The position numbers and the translations under genes are program-made. A stretch of 6,514 nt of DNA, from assembly GCA_027297485.1 (NCBI GenBank), contig JAPUHZ010000041.1:1-6514 (forward strand), given 5' to 3'. Position 1 is the stretch's first letter. The number at the start of each line of letters is the position of its first letter. The DNA is from Deltaproteobacteria bacterium (GTDB taxonomy: Bacteria > Desulfobacterota_B > Binatia > UBA9968). The notes under the pieces were generated by a model. The model made no database searches. It worked only from the letters and a program-made list of their open reading frames with translations, and was not told the origin of the DNA. Shown one piece after another: positions 1-6,311 of this stretch.

Positions 1-37
1 CCTTACCCGCCAGTGGCTTCACGACCTCGTTAGTCAA
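1..37 (-). CDS. 5' end of an unidentified gene running off the window (possibly a short-chain dehydrogenase)
   Basis: A reading frame starts at a TTG (37-35) and stays open to the window edge, giving MTNEVVKPLAGK. A GAGG at 46-43 sits 5 nt ahead of the TTG, a good Shine-Dalgarno arrangement. The frame begins 9 nt after the stop of the SnoaL-like gene, so it would be the third gene of the cupin operon. The ending LAGK resembles the opening of many short-chain dehydrogenases (LAGKVALVTG), and the next codon starts with G, which allows Val. Twelve residues cannot prove a family, so the product is a guess. The existence of a coding start here is moderately supported. Confidence 0.35.
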   Translation of the reverse strand, partial: MTNEVVKPLAGK

Positions 38-46
38 CTCAGCCTC

Positions 47-470
47 TCAATGAAATGTGGAAGGATTCGTTTGGCTAGGCAGCTGGACAACATTGGAGCC
101 ATGGTGATGGATGACCCGCCACCCCTCAGGACGCTTCTCCAAAATATTGGTGGCTAGAACTACCGCTGTAATAATTTCTCCCCCAAGCCGACTGGTAATA
201 TTTTCGTAAAGGGTAACCCACGCGAGCGAGTCACGGATTTCGATACGCACCTCAGTGAGCATAAATCGAATCTCCTGCGTATTCTCAAAGATCCGACGCC
301 AACTCTCCACCACAAGCTCCCAACCCCTCAAGAGTCCCCCCCCCAGGATGGATACATTGGATATAACTTTCGTTTACCCAAATCTCTTCCATCTTTCTAA
401 TTTCGAGACTCTCAAAGGCCTGATAAAAGGTTTTATTAGCCTTATAGACCTCGTCTTGTTCTTTAACCAT
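47..470 (-). pseudogene. SnoaL-like / DUF4440 (NTF2-fold) protein with a frameshift at a G9 run
   Basis: Two overlapping minus-strand frames join into one 140-residue protein if a single base is removed from the nine-G run at 336-344. The first part starts at ATG 470 behind a GAGGT about 9 nt upstream and reads VYKANKTFYQAFESLEIRKM up to CIHPG. The second part continues RGWELVVESWRRIF and ends in GWRVIHHHGSNV. The order of motifs (early FYxAxE helix, CIHPG, RGWE, ESWRxIF, WRxxHHHGS near the end) and the length match small SnoaL-like proteins of the NTF2 fold. These are cytoplasmic and have varied or unknown reactions. Relatives commonly read HPGW before the break, whereas here the Trp position is in the G run. 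The gene follows the cupin by 11 nt. It may be truly broken, slippage-dependent, or intact with a sequencing error. The exact function is unknown. Confidence 0.75.
336..344. repeat. Nine-base C/G homopolymer inside the SnoaL-like gene
   Basis: The plus strand reads nine C in a row, which is nine G in the coding direction. Eight G would restore one continuous frame, reading PGGGLLRGWE across the join. Runs of this length are hot spots for polymerase slippage and for base-calling error. Confidence 0.95.
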
Positions 471-481
471 AGTGGCGGACC

Positions 482-808
482 TCAATGGCTTGGCTTGGGT
501 GCCATAAAGACAAGCAGAACCAGCCGGTCCGGCCCGGGGTTGCTGACCCCGTGTCTCTGTCCCGACGGCGCCAGGGCAATTTCATTTTCTCCGAGCTCCC
601 TTTCATCCTCCCCGATCTGGAACAGACCTCTTCCTTCGACGACAAAATAGATCTTGTCCGAACCCTCGTGGGTATGCGGGCTTTGGGCCTGACCAGGCTC
701 AAAACAATAGATATCACAGAACAACCTTTCGGTCTCAAAAAGACCGTTTTTCTTCATCTTGTCTGGTGCAAATTGGATGGCCTCTGAAATCTTCTTAAAA
801 CATTCCAT
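482..808 (-). CDS. Small single-domain cupin protein
   Basis: A 108-residue cytoplasmic protein with one cupin beta-barrel. Motif 1 reads PHTHEGSDKIYFVVEG (His45, His47) and motif 2 reads PSGQRHGVSN (Pro81, Gly83, His86, Asn90). Three metal-ligand histidines are present, but the usual motif-1 glutamate position is Lys52, as in the subgroup of small cupins with HxHxGSDK. Metal binding is therefore possible but the site is not classical. I chose ATG 808 because AAGGAG (820-815) stands 6 nt before it. A longer frame from TTG 874 overlaps the likely -35 box and has no such site. The length is typical for stand-alone cupins. It heads an operon with the SnoaL-like gene and a third gene at the window edge, a pairing that suggests a small-molecule modifying or sensing role. 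The substrate cannot be read from the sequence. Confidence 0.88.
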   Translation of the reverse strand: MECFKKISEAIQFAPDKMKKNGLFETERLFCDIYCFEPGQAQSPHTHEGSDKIYFVVEGRGLFQIGEDERELGENEIALAPSGQRHGVSNPGPDRLVLLVFMAPKPSH

Positions 809-814
809 TCCGTT

Positions 815-820
815 CTCCTT
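815..820 (-). promoter_or_regulatory. Shine-Dalgarno site of the cupin gene
   Basis: AAGGAG lies 6 nt upstream of ATG 808. It decides the start in favour of this ATG over the in-frame TTG at 874. Confidence 0.75.
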
Positions 821-846
821 CGAGAGTAAGTAATTAAAGTCGGACG

Positions 847-874
847 ATTCTACCACAGGGAAAGAGCCATGCAA
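847..874 (-). promoter_or_regulatory. Candidate sigma70-type promoter of the cupin operon
   Basis: On the minus strand TTGCAT (874-869) is followed after 16 nt by TAGAAT (852-847), which matches the -10 consensus at five of six positions. The -35 box is weak. The predicted start falls about 30 nt ahead of the cupin ATG, leaving room for its Shine-Dalgarno site. This is inference from consensus only. Confidence 0.4.
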
Positions 875-903
875 AAGAGGAGTGAATCTGATATCTTACT
901 TTC

Positions 904-2070
904 ATGCACGCTATCCTGGTCCGCTATCATGAGGTGGCCCTGAAAAAAGGCAACCGTCCCTACTTCGTAGAGATGCTTAAGAGAAATCTGCTCTCTTCCG
1001 TAAAGGACCTGGGCTTTAGAGAAGCCAAAAAGTTGCCAGGACGCCTCTTGCTGGTCTCCAGTGAGAAAGCAGATCGGGAAGAGATAAGCCGCCGTCTCCA
1101 GCGAGTCTTTGGCGTAGCCAATTTTTCTTTTGTTGAGCGCAGCTCGCGGGATCTCAAAGTCCTCGGCCACAAGATCCTTGAGTCCTTGGACGGGAGGCAA
1201 TTTTCCTCCTTCCGCATCGATACCAAAAGGAGCGATAAAGATTTCCCCCTCACCTCACCGGAGATTAACCGTGAAGTGGGGGCAGTGGTCAAAGAAAGAT
1301 CCGGCGCCCGCGTGGATCTCAAAAATGCCGAACTCACTATTTCCATCGAGATCCTTCCCCATGACGCCTTCTTTGGCTTCGGCAAAATTGCCGGGCCGGG
1401 AGGACTTCCAGTAGGGGTAAGCGGCAGAATCATCTCTCTAATCTCCGGCGGGATCGATTCTCCCGTAGCTTCCTACCGGATGATGCAGAGGGGTTGCCGG
1501 CTCATCTTTGTCCATTTTCACAGCGCCCCTTATCTGGATAAAACTTCGCAAGAAAAAGTCCGGGACCTAGTCAAATATCTTACCCGCTATCAGTTCATTT
1601 CCCGTCTTTATTTGGTCCCCTTCGGAGAGATCCAGCGCCAAATTGTGGCCGCCGTCCTAAGGCCCCTTAGAGTCATCCTCTACCGTAGGATGATGATGCG
1701 GATTGCGGAGGCGATTGCGAAAAAGGAAAGGGGCGGCGCATTGGTAACCGGGGAGAGTCTCGCCCAGGTCGCCTCTCAGACATTGGAAAACCTTGCGGTT
1801 ATCGAAAAAGCGACTACCCTACCTGTCCTGCGGCCGCTCGTAGGCATGGACAAGCAAGAGATCATAGACCAGGCTCGTAAGATCGGCACATTTGAGACCT
1901 CTATCATCCCCGACCAGGACTGCTGCCAGCTCTTTGTCCCTCGTCATCCCGCGACAAAGGCGAAGCTCACGGATGTGGAAAACGCCGAATCTAGGTTGGA
2001 CCTTACTGCCTTGACTCAGCTTGGAGTGGAAAACGCTGCGGTCGAAGAATCCAAGTTCCCCGTCTTGTAA
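904..2070 (+). CDS. thiI: ThiI: tRNA uridine 4-sulfurtransferase, short form without rhodanese domain
   Basis: ThiI adenylates uridine 8 of tRNA and exchanges the oxygen for sulfur to make 4-thiouridine. In some bacteria it also supplies sulfur for the thiamin thiazole. The 388 residues show, in order, an N-terminal ferredoxin-like segment (ILVRYHEVALKKGNR, 4-18), a THUMP RNA-binding domain (about 62-165) ending in GPGGLPVGVSG (164-174), and a PP-loop ATPase with SGGIDSP (181-187). TGESLAQVASQT follows at 282-293, then DQDCCQLFVPRHP near the end. Cys340/Cys341 correspond to the catalytic cysteine region (Cys344 in E. coli). The C-terminal rhodanese domain of E. coli ThiI is missing, as in Bacillus subtilis ThiI, so a separate cysteine desulfurase must deliver sulfur. 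A stop at 889-891 rules out an upstream start. No Shine-Dalgarno sequence lies at normal distance (GAGGAG is over 20 nt away), so initiation may be weak or leaderless. It is divergent from the cupin operon and convergent with zwf. Confidence 0.95.
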   Translation: MHAILVRYHEVALKKGNRPYFVEMLKRNLLSSVKDLGFREAKKLPGRLLLVSSEKADREEISRRLQRVFGVANFSFVERSSRDLKVLGHKILESLDGRQFSSFRIDTKRSDKDFPLTSPEINREVGAVVKERSGARVDLKNAELTISIEILPHDAFFGFGKIAGPGGLPVGVSGRIISLISGGIDSPVASYRMMQRGCRLIFVHFHSAPYLDKTSQEKVRDLVKYLTRYQFISRLYLVPFGEIQRQIVAAVLRPLRVILYRRMMMRIAEAIAKKERGGALVTGESLAQVASQTLENLAVIEKATTLPVLRPLVGMDKQEIIDQARKIGTFETSIIPDQDCCQLFVPRHPATKAKLTDVENAESRLDLTALTQLGVENAAVEESKFPVL

Positions 2071-2141
2071 AGAATCATCAGGCCCCTTGGCCACTACCTC
2101 TCGACAGCATCATGCCCGGCTCTACACCAACCGATTTCGGC

Positions 2142-3686
2142 CTACATGTTCCTCCAGCGGCGCCCATCTCTCTTCAGAAGTTGATCGGCTTCCCTAGGCC
2201 CCCAACTCCCTGCTGCGTAATTGGAAAAGCGAGGTGAAGGAGCCCCCTTCCAGGCGTTCAGAATGGGATCCACCAGCCCCCAAGCTGCCTCCACGCTATC
2301 GGCACGCTCAAACAGCGTGGCGTCGCCGCGCATGCAATCGTTTAGGAGCGTGCTGTAGGCGCTTCGCGAGCCGACGCCGAATGACGTCTGATAACTGAAA
2401 TCCATGGTCACGGATTTGATATTCATCTCCGGGCCGGGCAGCTTGGCGCCAAACGAAAGCGAGATGCCTTCGTCAGGCTGGATATTCAGCACCAGCCAGT
2501 TGGGGTCCAGCTTTTTTCCGCGAAAGAGGATGTGCGGCGCGCGGCGGAACTCAATCGCGATTTCTGTGATGCGCCGTGACAGCCGCTTGCCTGTGCGGAG
2601 ATAAAACGGCACTCCGGCCCACCGCCAGTTGTCGATGAGCAATTTGGCAGCGACAAAAGTTTCGGTCGATGAGTCCGGCCGAACCTTGGGCTCCTGGCGG
2701 TAGCCTGGCACGGATACGCCATCGACCGCGCCAGAGCCGTACTGACCACGCACCACCATCTTCTCAATCGACTCGGGCACGTAGGGTCGTATCGATTGCA
2801 GGACCTTGATCTTCTCGTTGCGGACGGCGGTGGCATCAAACACCGCAGGCGGTTCCAGGGCCACGAGTGAGACCAGTTGGAGCACGTGGTTCTGGATCAT
2901 ATCGCGCATGGCGCCGGCCGTTTCATAGAACGCGCCACGCTGCTCCACACCGAGGCTTTCCGCCGCAGTAATCTCCACGTGGTCCACATAGTTGCGGTTC
3001 CACAACGGCTCGAAGATGCCGTTGCCGAAACGGAAGACCAGAAGGTTCTGAACCGTTTCTTTTCCCAAGTAGTGGTCGATGCGATAGACCTGCGATTCGT
3101 CAAAGACGCGCAGCACAGCCTGGTTGAGTTGCCGCGCCGAATCGAGGTCACGACCAAACGGCTTCTCGATGATAATCTGCACCCGCGACTTTTCGCTCGG
3201 GCGCTCGGCCAGACCCGTACGTCTGAGTTGTTCAAGGACGTGCAAATAGACCTCCGGAGGTGTAGCCAAGTAGAACAGACGGTTCCCCAGCAAGCCGCGC
3301 TCACGGTCGAGATCCTTGAGCCGAAGAGCCAGCTTCCTATACGCCTCAGGGTCGTCGTAGTCCCCTTGGAAGTAGCTCATGCTCTGAGCAAACGCCTGCC
3401 ATTTTTCATCGTCCACTGGACCCACGTCGGAAATCTCGCGTATCGCTTGTCCGCAAACCCGGCGGAACTCGTCGTCACTCACCGGGCTGCGCGCGAAACC
3501 TACGATGGCAAACCGTGGGGCGAGGCAGGCAGCAGCAGCCAGATCATAGAGGGCAGGAATGAGCTTACGGCGGGTGAGATCGCCTTAAGCGCCGAAGATA
3601 ATGACGGCACACGGGTCCGCTGGAACCTCACAGCGGTAGGCGCTGGCTTCTAAGACTGGGGTAACTTCCGGTGTGCGCTGCGACAT
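2142..3686 (-). pseudogene. zwf: Glucose-6-phosphate 1-dehydrogenase interrupted by one in-frame TAA
   Basis: Glucose-6-phosphate dehydrogenase oxidises glucose 6-phosphate with NADP+ to 6-phosphogluconolactone, the entry step of the oxidative pentose phosphate and Entner-Doudoroff routes. From ATG 3686 the frame gives 514 codons, normal for the family. It carries EKPFGRDL (about 164-171), the substrate-binding RIDHYLGKE (192-200), catalytic His247 in IQNHV, YLRTGKRL, and a typical RDGRRWRN end. Codon 34 (3587-3585) is TAA where the Rossmann motif GASGDLTRRKL needs Ser: the sequence reads IIFGA-stop-GDLTRRKL. TCA to TAA is a single change. No other stop or shift is present. The downstream open part (from GTG 3482, 446 aa) lacks the NADP-binding N terminus and should not work alone. 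The gene is richer in G+C than its neighbours (37 of 60 bases at 2521-2580 against 30 of 60 at 3961-4020). It may be a recent pseudogene or carry a consensus error. Confidence 0.93.
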
Positions 3687-3696
3687 CTTGATTAGG

Positions 3697-3726
3697 AGAA
3701 TATTCGATCATCGGCTGTACTGTCAA
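3697..3726 (-). promoter_or_regulatory. Promoter of zwf, nearly leaderless
   Basis: TTGACA (3726-3721, a perfect -35 box) is followed after 18 nt by TATTCT (3702-3697, four of six matches to the -10 consensus). Only 10 nt separate the -10 box from ATG 3686, so transcription would begin about 3 to 4 nt before the ATG. No Shine-Dalgarno sequence is present, which fits a leaderless message. Confidence 0.5.
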
Positions 3727-3839
3727 CCAGAGATCAGTTTCTCCGTGCGCCTCCACCAATGACAGGGGAAACCATTCCTGTTCGGTTGTCCTACTGCACG
3801 TAGCAGCCTGTCGGCAGATGGGTTCTTTTCAGTGGACTA

Positions 3840-4811
3840 TTATAGGTACCCCTGAATCTCCTGGAGACTCGCGGGGAAGAAGAGATCCTCGACCTTAGGT
3901 CTCTTCTTAATCATCCCCTGATCGTATTCATAGCGAACCACCGCCTCTAATGCTTTGCGATTGTCCTCAAGATTATAGGGCCAGGGGTTGGAACCGAAAA
4001 TGGCTTCTTGCTCCTGCATGAGCTCGTTAACCCACACCAAGGCAAAATTCCTCGGGTCCTTCATGCGCTCGTAGCAGATCTCTTTTGATTTCTGAAAGGC
4101 CTGCAGGATACTTACGGCCACCCAAGGGTTTTGCTCTAGGATCTCATTTTTGATGACGACCGTGTGCATGATGGGAAAGATCCCGCTCTTTTTATAATAC
4201 TCGATCTCAGCCTCTTTGGGATTGGGAAAAAGTAGGCCTACTTTGGGAGAGTTGCTCCTGATCGAGGGGAGGGTCTCGGGATAGAGCGCCCCTTCCAGCT
4301 TGCCACCCAAGAGCATCTGATCGATATTTTCCCCTTTGGGGACACGCTGCACTTTCATCCACTTGGCCGGCTCAAACGCAATATCCTCCTCTTCCTGACA
4401 CCACCACTCGATGCTCTTCAGATCCACGCCGTAATGGTCCTGCAGGATGCCTCGCATCCAAAGGCCGGCGGAGTTCTGCAAAGTATCTAAGCCCACCCTT
4501 TTACCGTTCAGATCTGCGGGATTGTCAATCCCGCAGTTCATCCGCTTGACCATATAAACGTGGCGAAAACGGCGATGGGGAAAAACGGGAATCGCTGTGA
4601 ATGGCCTCCCCAGATCCCGAGCCACTAGGTACGAAACCAGGGAAAGCTCGCAGATGTCGAACTCTTCATGCCTGAGCATCCTCCCGTGCCTTTCCGGTGA
4701 GGCCATCGTAAGGATATTCAGATCGATTCCGGCCGGAACGGCCATTCCCTCAATCAATGGCCTGAGCAGGTCATAAAACCCACAGGCCAGGCTGAACTTA
4801 AGCTTTGACAT
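3840..4811 (-). CDS. Periplasmic-binding-protein-fold protein of the 4,5-dihydroxyphthalate decarboxylase (Pht5) family
   Basis: A 323-residue protein of the NMT1/ABC-substrate-binding fold, in the branch annotated as 4,5-dihydroxyphthalate decarboxylase. Family marks seen are FSLACGFYD (6-14), GIDLN (28-32), FDICELSLVSY (51-61), AIPVFPHRRFRH (73-84), GKRVGLDT (103-110) and MRGILQDHYGV (119-129). Relatives usually read YDRT after the ACG; here it is YDLL. There is no signal peptide or lipobox, so the protein should stay in the cytoplasm. That argues against simple use as an ABC transporter binding protein and for an enzyme or ligand sensor. No ABC permease or ATPase gene is nearby. The ATG directly follows the TGA of the upstream nucleotidyltransferase, with GGAGAG 5 nt before it inside that gene's last codons, so translation is probably coupled. 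The gene ends in tandem stops, TAA then TAG. The substrate is unknown, and the decarboxylase name should be treated as a family label. Confidence 0.85.
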   Translation of the reverse strand: MSKLKFSLACGFYDLLRPLIEGMAVPAGIDLNILTMASPERHGRMLRHEEFDICELSLVSYLVARDLGRPFTAIPVFPHRRFRHVYMVKRMNCGIDNPADLNGKRVGLDTLQNSAGLWMRGILQDHYGVDLKSIEWWCQEEEDIAFEPAKWMKVQRVPKGENIDQMLLGGKLEGALYPETLPSIRSNSPKVGLLFPNPKEAEIEYYKKSGIFPIMHTVVIKNEILEQNPWVAVSILQAFQKSKEICYERMKDPRNFALVWVNELMQEQEAIFGSNPWPYNLEDNRKALEAVVRYEYDQGMIKKRPKVEDLFFPASLQEIQGYL

Positions 4812-5399
4812 TCATTCTCTCCCCCCATGTTGGCGGTACTCTTCTGGGGTGTCGATATCGATGATAATCCCCTCGTCTTCTGTCTCGATCTCTAATGTCT
4901 CATCCCGATGGGCATGGACCACAGACTTTGCCCCCTGATCCAAAGGTGCGTTGAGAATCTCGGAAAACAACCGGCTCGAGAAGAGAATCGGATGGCCCCG
5001 TCGTCCACGGAATCTTGGAACCACGATTAACTTTTTCGATTCATAAAAACGGGTGATCATCTGGCGTGTCAAAGTAGGATTGACAAAGGGATGGTCCACA
5101 AGATGAACCAACGCACCATCGACCTTCTCCGTCTCAAGGCTTCGGATTGCGACGATCAGAGAGGAGAGTTGACCTTTCGCGTAATCCTTATTGACGACAA
5201 CGGTGATAGGGAGATGGCCGATCTTTGCCTTTATCTCCTCGGTATGATGGCCGAGGACAACAATGATCTTTCCTACCTGGCTCGCCTCTAGGGCCGAAAC
5301 AATCCGTTCAATAAAGACACTTCCCCCGATAGAAAGCAGAGCCTTGGGGCTACCCATCCTCCTTGACTCTCCGGCAGACAGCACAACACCGACGATCAT
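4812..5399 (-). CDS. MobA/MocA-like molybdenum cofactor nucleotidyltransferase
   Basis: A 195-residue cytoplasmic GT-A-fold nucleotidyltransferase of the MocA (CTP:molybdopterin cytidylyltransferase) group. Members attach CMP (or GMP in MobA) to molybdopterin, and the cytidine form serves xanthine-oxidase-type molybdenum enzymes. The nucleotide-binding signature LSAGESRRMGSPKALL is at 7-22, NKDYAKGQLSSL at 70-81, the metal-binding aspartate in VDHPF (101-105, where many relatives have DQP), GHPILF at 135-140 and DIDTPEEY at 181-188. The length is normal. The ATG at 5399 has GAGAAG a few nt upstream. Its stop TGA abuts the ATG of the binding-protein-like gene, forming a two-gene operon. No molybdoenzyme subunit gene lies in the window, so its client enzyme must be encoded elsewhere. 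A different sugar- or alcohol-phosphate substrate cannot be excluded, since this fold is used widely. Confidence 0.88.
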   Translation of the reverse strand: MIVGVVLSAGESRRMGSPKALLSIGGSVFIERIVSALEASQVGKIIVVLGHHTEEIKAKIGHLPITVVVNKDYAKGQLSSLIVAIRSLETEKVDGALVHLVDHPFVNPTLTRQMITRFYESKKLIVVPRFRGRRGHPILFSSRLFSEILNAPLDQGAKSVVHAHRDETLEIETEDEGIIIDIDTPEEYRQHGGRE

Positions 5400-5466
5400 A
5401 ATTTCTTCTCACCCAGCCTTTTCTGGAAAACCAAAGAAGATATCGCTTCTAATCTCCTGCGGTCTG

Positions 5467-5493
5467 CCTATAATAAAATTCTTTTTGAGTCAA
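5467..5493 (-). promoter_or_regulatory. Candidate promoter of the nucleotidyltransferase operon
   Basis: TTGACT (5493-5488) precedes TATAGG (5472-5467) by 15 nt, with an A/T-rich spacer. The spacing is short and the -10 box moderate. The predicted start leaves a leader of about 60 nt before ATG 5399. Confidence 0.35.
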
Positions 5494-5502
5494 ACCAGCA
5501 TA

Positions 5503-5514
5503 CGCCAGGTGGCG
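5503..5514. promoter_or_regulatory. Short dyad upstream of the candidate promoter (possible operator)
   Basis: CGCCA-GG-TGGCG forms a dyad with 5-bp arms, ending 9 bp upstream of the candidate -35 box. Its position suits a regulator site. It is short enough to be chance. Confidence 0.25.
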
Positions 5515-5538
5515 GGTGTGTGCGGAGAGGAGACCTTA

Positions 5539-5691
5539 ATGGAATCCTATGATGCCGTTGATTTGCAGTCCAACAACTGCGCTGGACCTATCGTCGATAA
5601 AAAGGATCGGCTGCTGTATGAGCAGCGATTTCCGGACTTGGTGGAATGGGCTACAGATTTGCCCTGGCCTTAGTCAAAGGTCGGTGGAGTG
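5539..5691 (+). pseudogene. Decayed N-terminal fragment of an IS110-family-like transposase
   Basis: ATG 5539, with AGGAG about 8 nt upstream, opens a 44-codon frame ending in TAG at 5671-5673. Its start resembles the N terminus of IS110-type DEDD transposases, which read roughly YxxIDLHSNN, then IIDEQDRVxYxxRLPNDL. Here the matching parts are VDLQSNNCAG, IVDKKDRLLYEQRFPDL and a spaced Leu/Pro, then after the stop GGV in the place of the family's GVVVEST. Asp8 sits where the first catalytic acid of the DEDD site is expected. Beyond 5691 further stops follow and similarity is lost. A full transposase has over 300 residues, so this is a dead remnant. The similarity is judged from remembered family pattern and is moderate. 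Confidence 0.5.
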
Positions 5692-5749
5692 TGATGTTAA
5701 TATCGGGCTTGGACACCTTTGCGATTCCGTACCTAAGTCACCGCTTGTT

Positions 5750-5860
5750 TCAGGGCAGCGGATACAGTACCGCGGAGATGCCCGTCCCTATCATCACGCT
5801 AGCAAGCAATGTCACCACACAGAGAAACAAGCCAACGATCATCCTGCCAATTAGCCTCAT
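5750..5860 (-). CDS. Small hydrophobic peptide, probable single membrane helix (36 aa)
   Basis: A short frame starts at ATG 5860 behind a full AAGGAGG (5871-5865), 4 nt away, and ends at TGA 5752-5750. The peptide begins MRLIGRMIVG, has two arginines near its start, then a long uncharged run of Leu, Val, Ile, Ala and Gly (residues 7-32), and ends LYPLP. This fits a single transmembrane helix with the N terminus inside, or a bare signal peptide whose gene body has been lost. I recognise no family. The perfect ribosome site is the main support. It lies just beyond the transposase remnant and faces it, so it could be a leftover of a disrupted gene. Confidence 0.45.
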   Translation of the reverse strand: MRLIGRMIVGLFLCVVTLLASVMIGTGISAVLYPLP

Positions 5861-5905
5861 GGGGCCTCCTTCATTGAACCCTTATTAAGAATTAATCATA
5901 TCCTC

Positions 5906-5937
5906 TCGGTATCAATGTCCTCTGGATTCATTACCGA
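5906..5937. other. Bulged hairpin
   Basis: TCGGT (5906-5910) pairs with ACCGA (5933-5937) and AATG (5914-5917) with CATT (5929-5932), giving nine pairs with a 3-nt bulge and an 11-nt loop. It lies upstream of the membrane-peptide gene and could fall in its leader. Confidence 0.3.
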
Positions 5938-6007
5938 TAGGGAGCAAGATGGATGCCATGTGAGAACAAACAAACGGGATCGCTTATTTAGCAGAAATAT
6001 CAATGAA

Positions 6008-6031
6008 TTTGCTGCATCCCTCAACAGCAAA
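6008..6031. other. Perfect 7-bp hairpin
   Basis: TTTGCTG (6008-6014) pairs with CAGCAAA (6025-6031) around a 10-nt loop. No T-run follows on either strand, so it is not a standard terminator. Confidence 0.35.
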
Positions 6032-6109
6032 CCTCTCATTTAAACAGGGCAAACTGGGAGAAATTCTCTGTCAGGCATAAATAATCGGGCATGCTCGCCT
6101 ACTATATCG

Positions 6110-6249
6110 GCCGGCTTTTATCGCTCGGTTTAATCTCCAACCTCTCATCATAAGGCTCCTGGATAGTGCTACTTAGCAAATCTCGGAGCAGAAAAGTAAT
6201 TTTCTGACTAGCTACTGAAATTCATAGAAAACAGAAGACAAAAGCCGGC
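6110..6249. repeat. 13-bp inverted repeat pair enclosing 114 bp
   Basis: GCCGGCTTTTATC (6110-6122) is the inverse of GACAAAAGCCGGC (6237-6249) with 12 of 13 positions matching. Each arm contains the palindrome GCCGGC. Facing terminal repeats around a short A/T-rich core resemble a miniature transposable element or a long-stem RNA. I see no matching target duplication at the outer edges. Confidence 0.45.
6189..6206. other. Perfect 7-bp hairpin with GTAA tetraloop
   Basis: CAGAAAA (6189-6195) pairs with TTTTCTG (6200-6206) around GTAA, a GNRA-type tetraloop if transcribed in the plus direction. It sits inside the inverted repeat pair. Confidence 0.4.
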
Positions 6250-6293
6250 GTTATGGTTGAAAGATAAGTGACGCGTGCAACCTACAGGCGGCA

Positions 6294-6311
6294 CTAGCCA
6301 ACTGAGGCTAG
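6294..6311. other. Perfect 6-bp hairpin
   Basis: CTAGCC (6294-6299) pairs with GGCTAG (6306-6311) around AACTGA. It is followed by ATTTG rather than a T-run, so a terminator role is unlikely. Confidence 0.35.

Noticed and set aside
809..874. N-terminal extension of the cupin from TTG 874
   Set aside because: It overlaps the likely -35 box and has no good ribosome site, while AAGGAG 6 nt before ATG 808 is clear.
2081..2092. GGCC-CCTT-GGCC hairpin between the convergent thiI and zwf ends
   Set aside because: It has only four pairs and no T-run on either strand, so a terminator cannot be supported.
2877..3653. Long open frame on the plus strand inside zwf (258 codons)
   Set aside because: It is antisense to a clearly recognised G6PD coding sequence and its translation shows no family pattern. 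High G+C opens such shadow frames.
5646..5888. Plus-strand frames between the transposase remnant and 5888
   Set aside because: They overlap the better supported membrane-peptide gene on the other strand, lack ribosome sites and show no family pattern.
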